From Novosphingobium meiothermophilum (GTDB taxonomy: Bacteria > Pseudomonadota > Alphaproteobacteria > Sphingomonadales > Sphingomonadaceae), in contig NZ_QGHL01000004.1 of the NCBI RefSeq assembly GCF_003171715.1, positions 186,001-250,000 of the forward strand: a stretch of 64,000 bases of DNA, in the 5' to 3' direction. Made by a program: the position numbers and the translations under genes. Shown here one piece after another: positions 63,415 through 64,000 of this stretch. The notes below the pieces were generated by a model, which saw only the letters and a program-made list of their open reading frames with translations, ran no database searches and had not been told where the DNA came from. The stretch's first letter is position 1. The number at the start of each line of letters is the position of its first letter.

Positions 63415-64000
63415 ATGGCATTTGCGGGGCTGGTGGTGTGGATTACCGGGGCGTCCTCCGGCATCGGTGCGGCGCTGGCGAGGGCGCTGGCGCGCGAAGG
63501 CGCGCTGCTTGTCCTTTCGGGGCGCAACGAGGCAGCGCTGGCCGAAGTTGCCGATCAGTGCGGTGATGCGCTGGTCCTGCCCTTCGAGGCGACCGACTAT
63601 GCCGCCGCTGCCCGTGCAGCCGATCAGGCATGGGCATGGCAGGGCCGCGTCGACATGCTGGTGAACAACGCTGGCATCTCGCAGCGCTCGCTGGCCGTGA
63701 ACACGGCCTTTCCGGTCTATGAGCGCATCATCGCGGTCGATCTGCTCGCGCCCATCGCGCTGACGCAGGCGATGCTGCCGCGCATGGCCGAACGCGGGTC
63801 CGGCAGGATCGTCATGGTATCGAGCATCGCAGGCAAGGTCGGCTCGCCCATGCGCACCGGCTACAGCGCGGCCAAGTTCGGCCTGTTCGGCTATTCCGAT
63901 GCCCTGCGCGCCGAAGTGGCGGGTCTTGGCCTCAAGGTGCACGTGATTGCACCCGGCTCGATCCGCACCGATGTTTCGCGCAATGCCGTCACCGCCGATG
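63415..64000 (+). CDS. Short-chain dehydrogenase/reductase, 3'-truncated
   Basis: The frame is open to the right edge, so the last quarter is missing. 195 residues are seen: cofactor loop TGASSGIG near residue 11, NNAGIS around 83, SSIAGKVGSP with catalytic Ser near 136, and YSAAK with Tyr and Lys near 152-156. PGSIRTD follows. SDRs of this type use NADPH or NADH on diverse ketones and alcohols. ATG 63415 is preceded by a poor ribosome site (GGCGG is too near). It diverges from the GH43 gene. Confidence 0.88.
   Translation, partial: MAFAGLVVWITGASSGIGAALARALAREGALLVLSGRNEAALAEVADQCGDALVLPFEATDYAAAARAADQAWAWQGRVDMLVNNAGISQRSLAVNTAFPVYERIIAVDLLAPIALTQAMLPRMAERGSGRIVMVSSIAGKVGSPMRTGYSAAKFGLFGYSDALRAEVAGLGLKVHVIAPGSIRTDVSRNAVTAD

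Overview
The window is high-GC, gene-dense DNA from an alphaproteobacterium, most likely a sphingomonad such as Novosphingobium. The pointers are the divergent pckA / chvI-chvG-hprK-rapZ-EIIA-HPr block, ATP12 and COQ9 family genes, S21, an MCE lipid transporter with a STAS-fused permease, and an O-demethylase of the LigM/DesA type otherwise best known from lignin-degrading sphingomonads. This placement is inference from gene content; no rRNA or tRNA gene was seen.

Layout. 1-2.3 kb: the 3' part of an M16 peptidase gene and a small protein. 2.8-7.1 kb: gatCAB, a membrane FKBP isomerase and rpsU on the minus strand, each unit closed by a hairpin terminator. 7.3-11.2 kb: a tightly packed plus-strand run (fluC/crcB, an RluC-type pseudouridine synthase, a PaiB-like protein, a HAD phosphatase, a small membrane protein, ATP12). 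11.2-14.7 kb: an Mla/MCE-type lipid transport operon (E-F-D-lipoprotein). 14.9-18.4 kb: valS and queE. 18.4-22.6 kb: ssb, feoAB with a Fur-like site, coq9 and an ankyrin protein. 22.7-26.7 kb: SCO1, a YcgN-like protein, a YgjP-like metalloprotein, ribD and ribE.

26.7-39.8 kb is the accessory part: a catabolic island with a LigM/DesA-like O-demethylase, metF, purU, a VOC protein, a five-gene operon (aldehyde dehydrogenase, amidohydrolase, phosphatase-like protein, alpha/beta hydrolase, TauD/TfdA dioxygenase) and an acyl-CoA ligase / PQQ quinohemoprotein alcohol dehydrogenase pair. The three promoter regions share one palindrome, roughly TTGTATG-N5-CATACAA, so the units probably form one regulon whose regulator lies outside the window. 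The likely logic is methyl transfer to tetrahydrofolate, oxidation of methyl-THF by MetF and release of formate by PurU, while alcohol, aldehyde and CoA-ligase steps process a side chain. The substrate is not known. The alcohol dehydrogenase carries the extra active-site Asp typical of lanthanide-dependent PQQ enzymes.

40-64 kb is mostly core: a DUF937 protein, GST, a CobS-like AAA protein without CobT, truA-fmt facing recR-def, rmuC, lipoproteins, an rRNA methyltransferase, the regulatory PTS / ChvGI block with pckA, two acyltransferases resembling OlsB and OlsA that converge and overlap, an FHA-cyclase fusion, a J-domain protein, bolA, a NUDIX hydrolase, an exported GH43 enzyme and a truncated SDR gene at the right edge.
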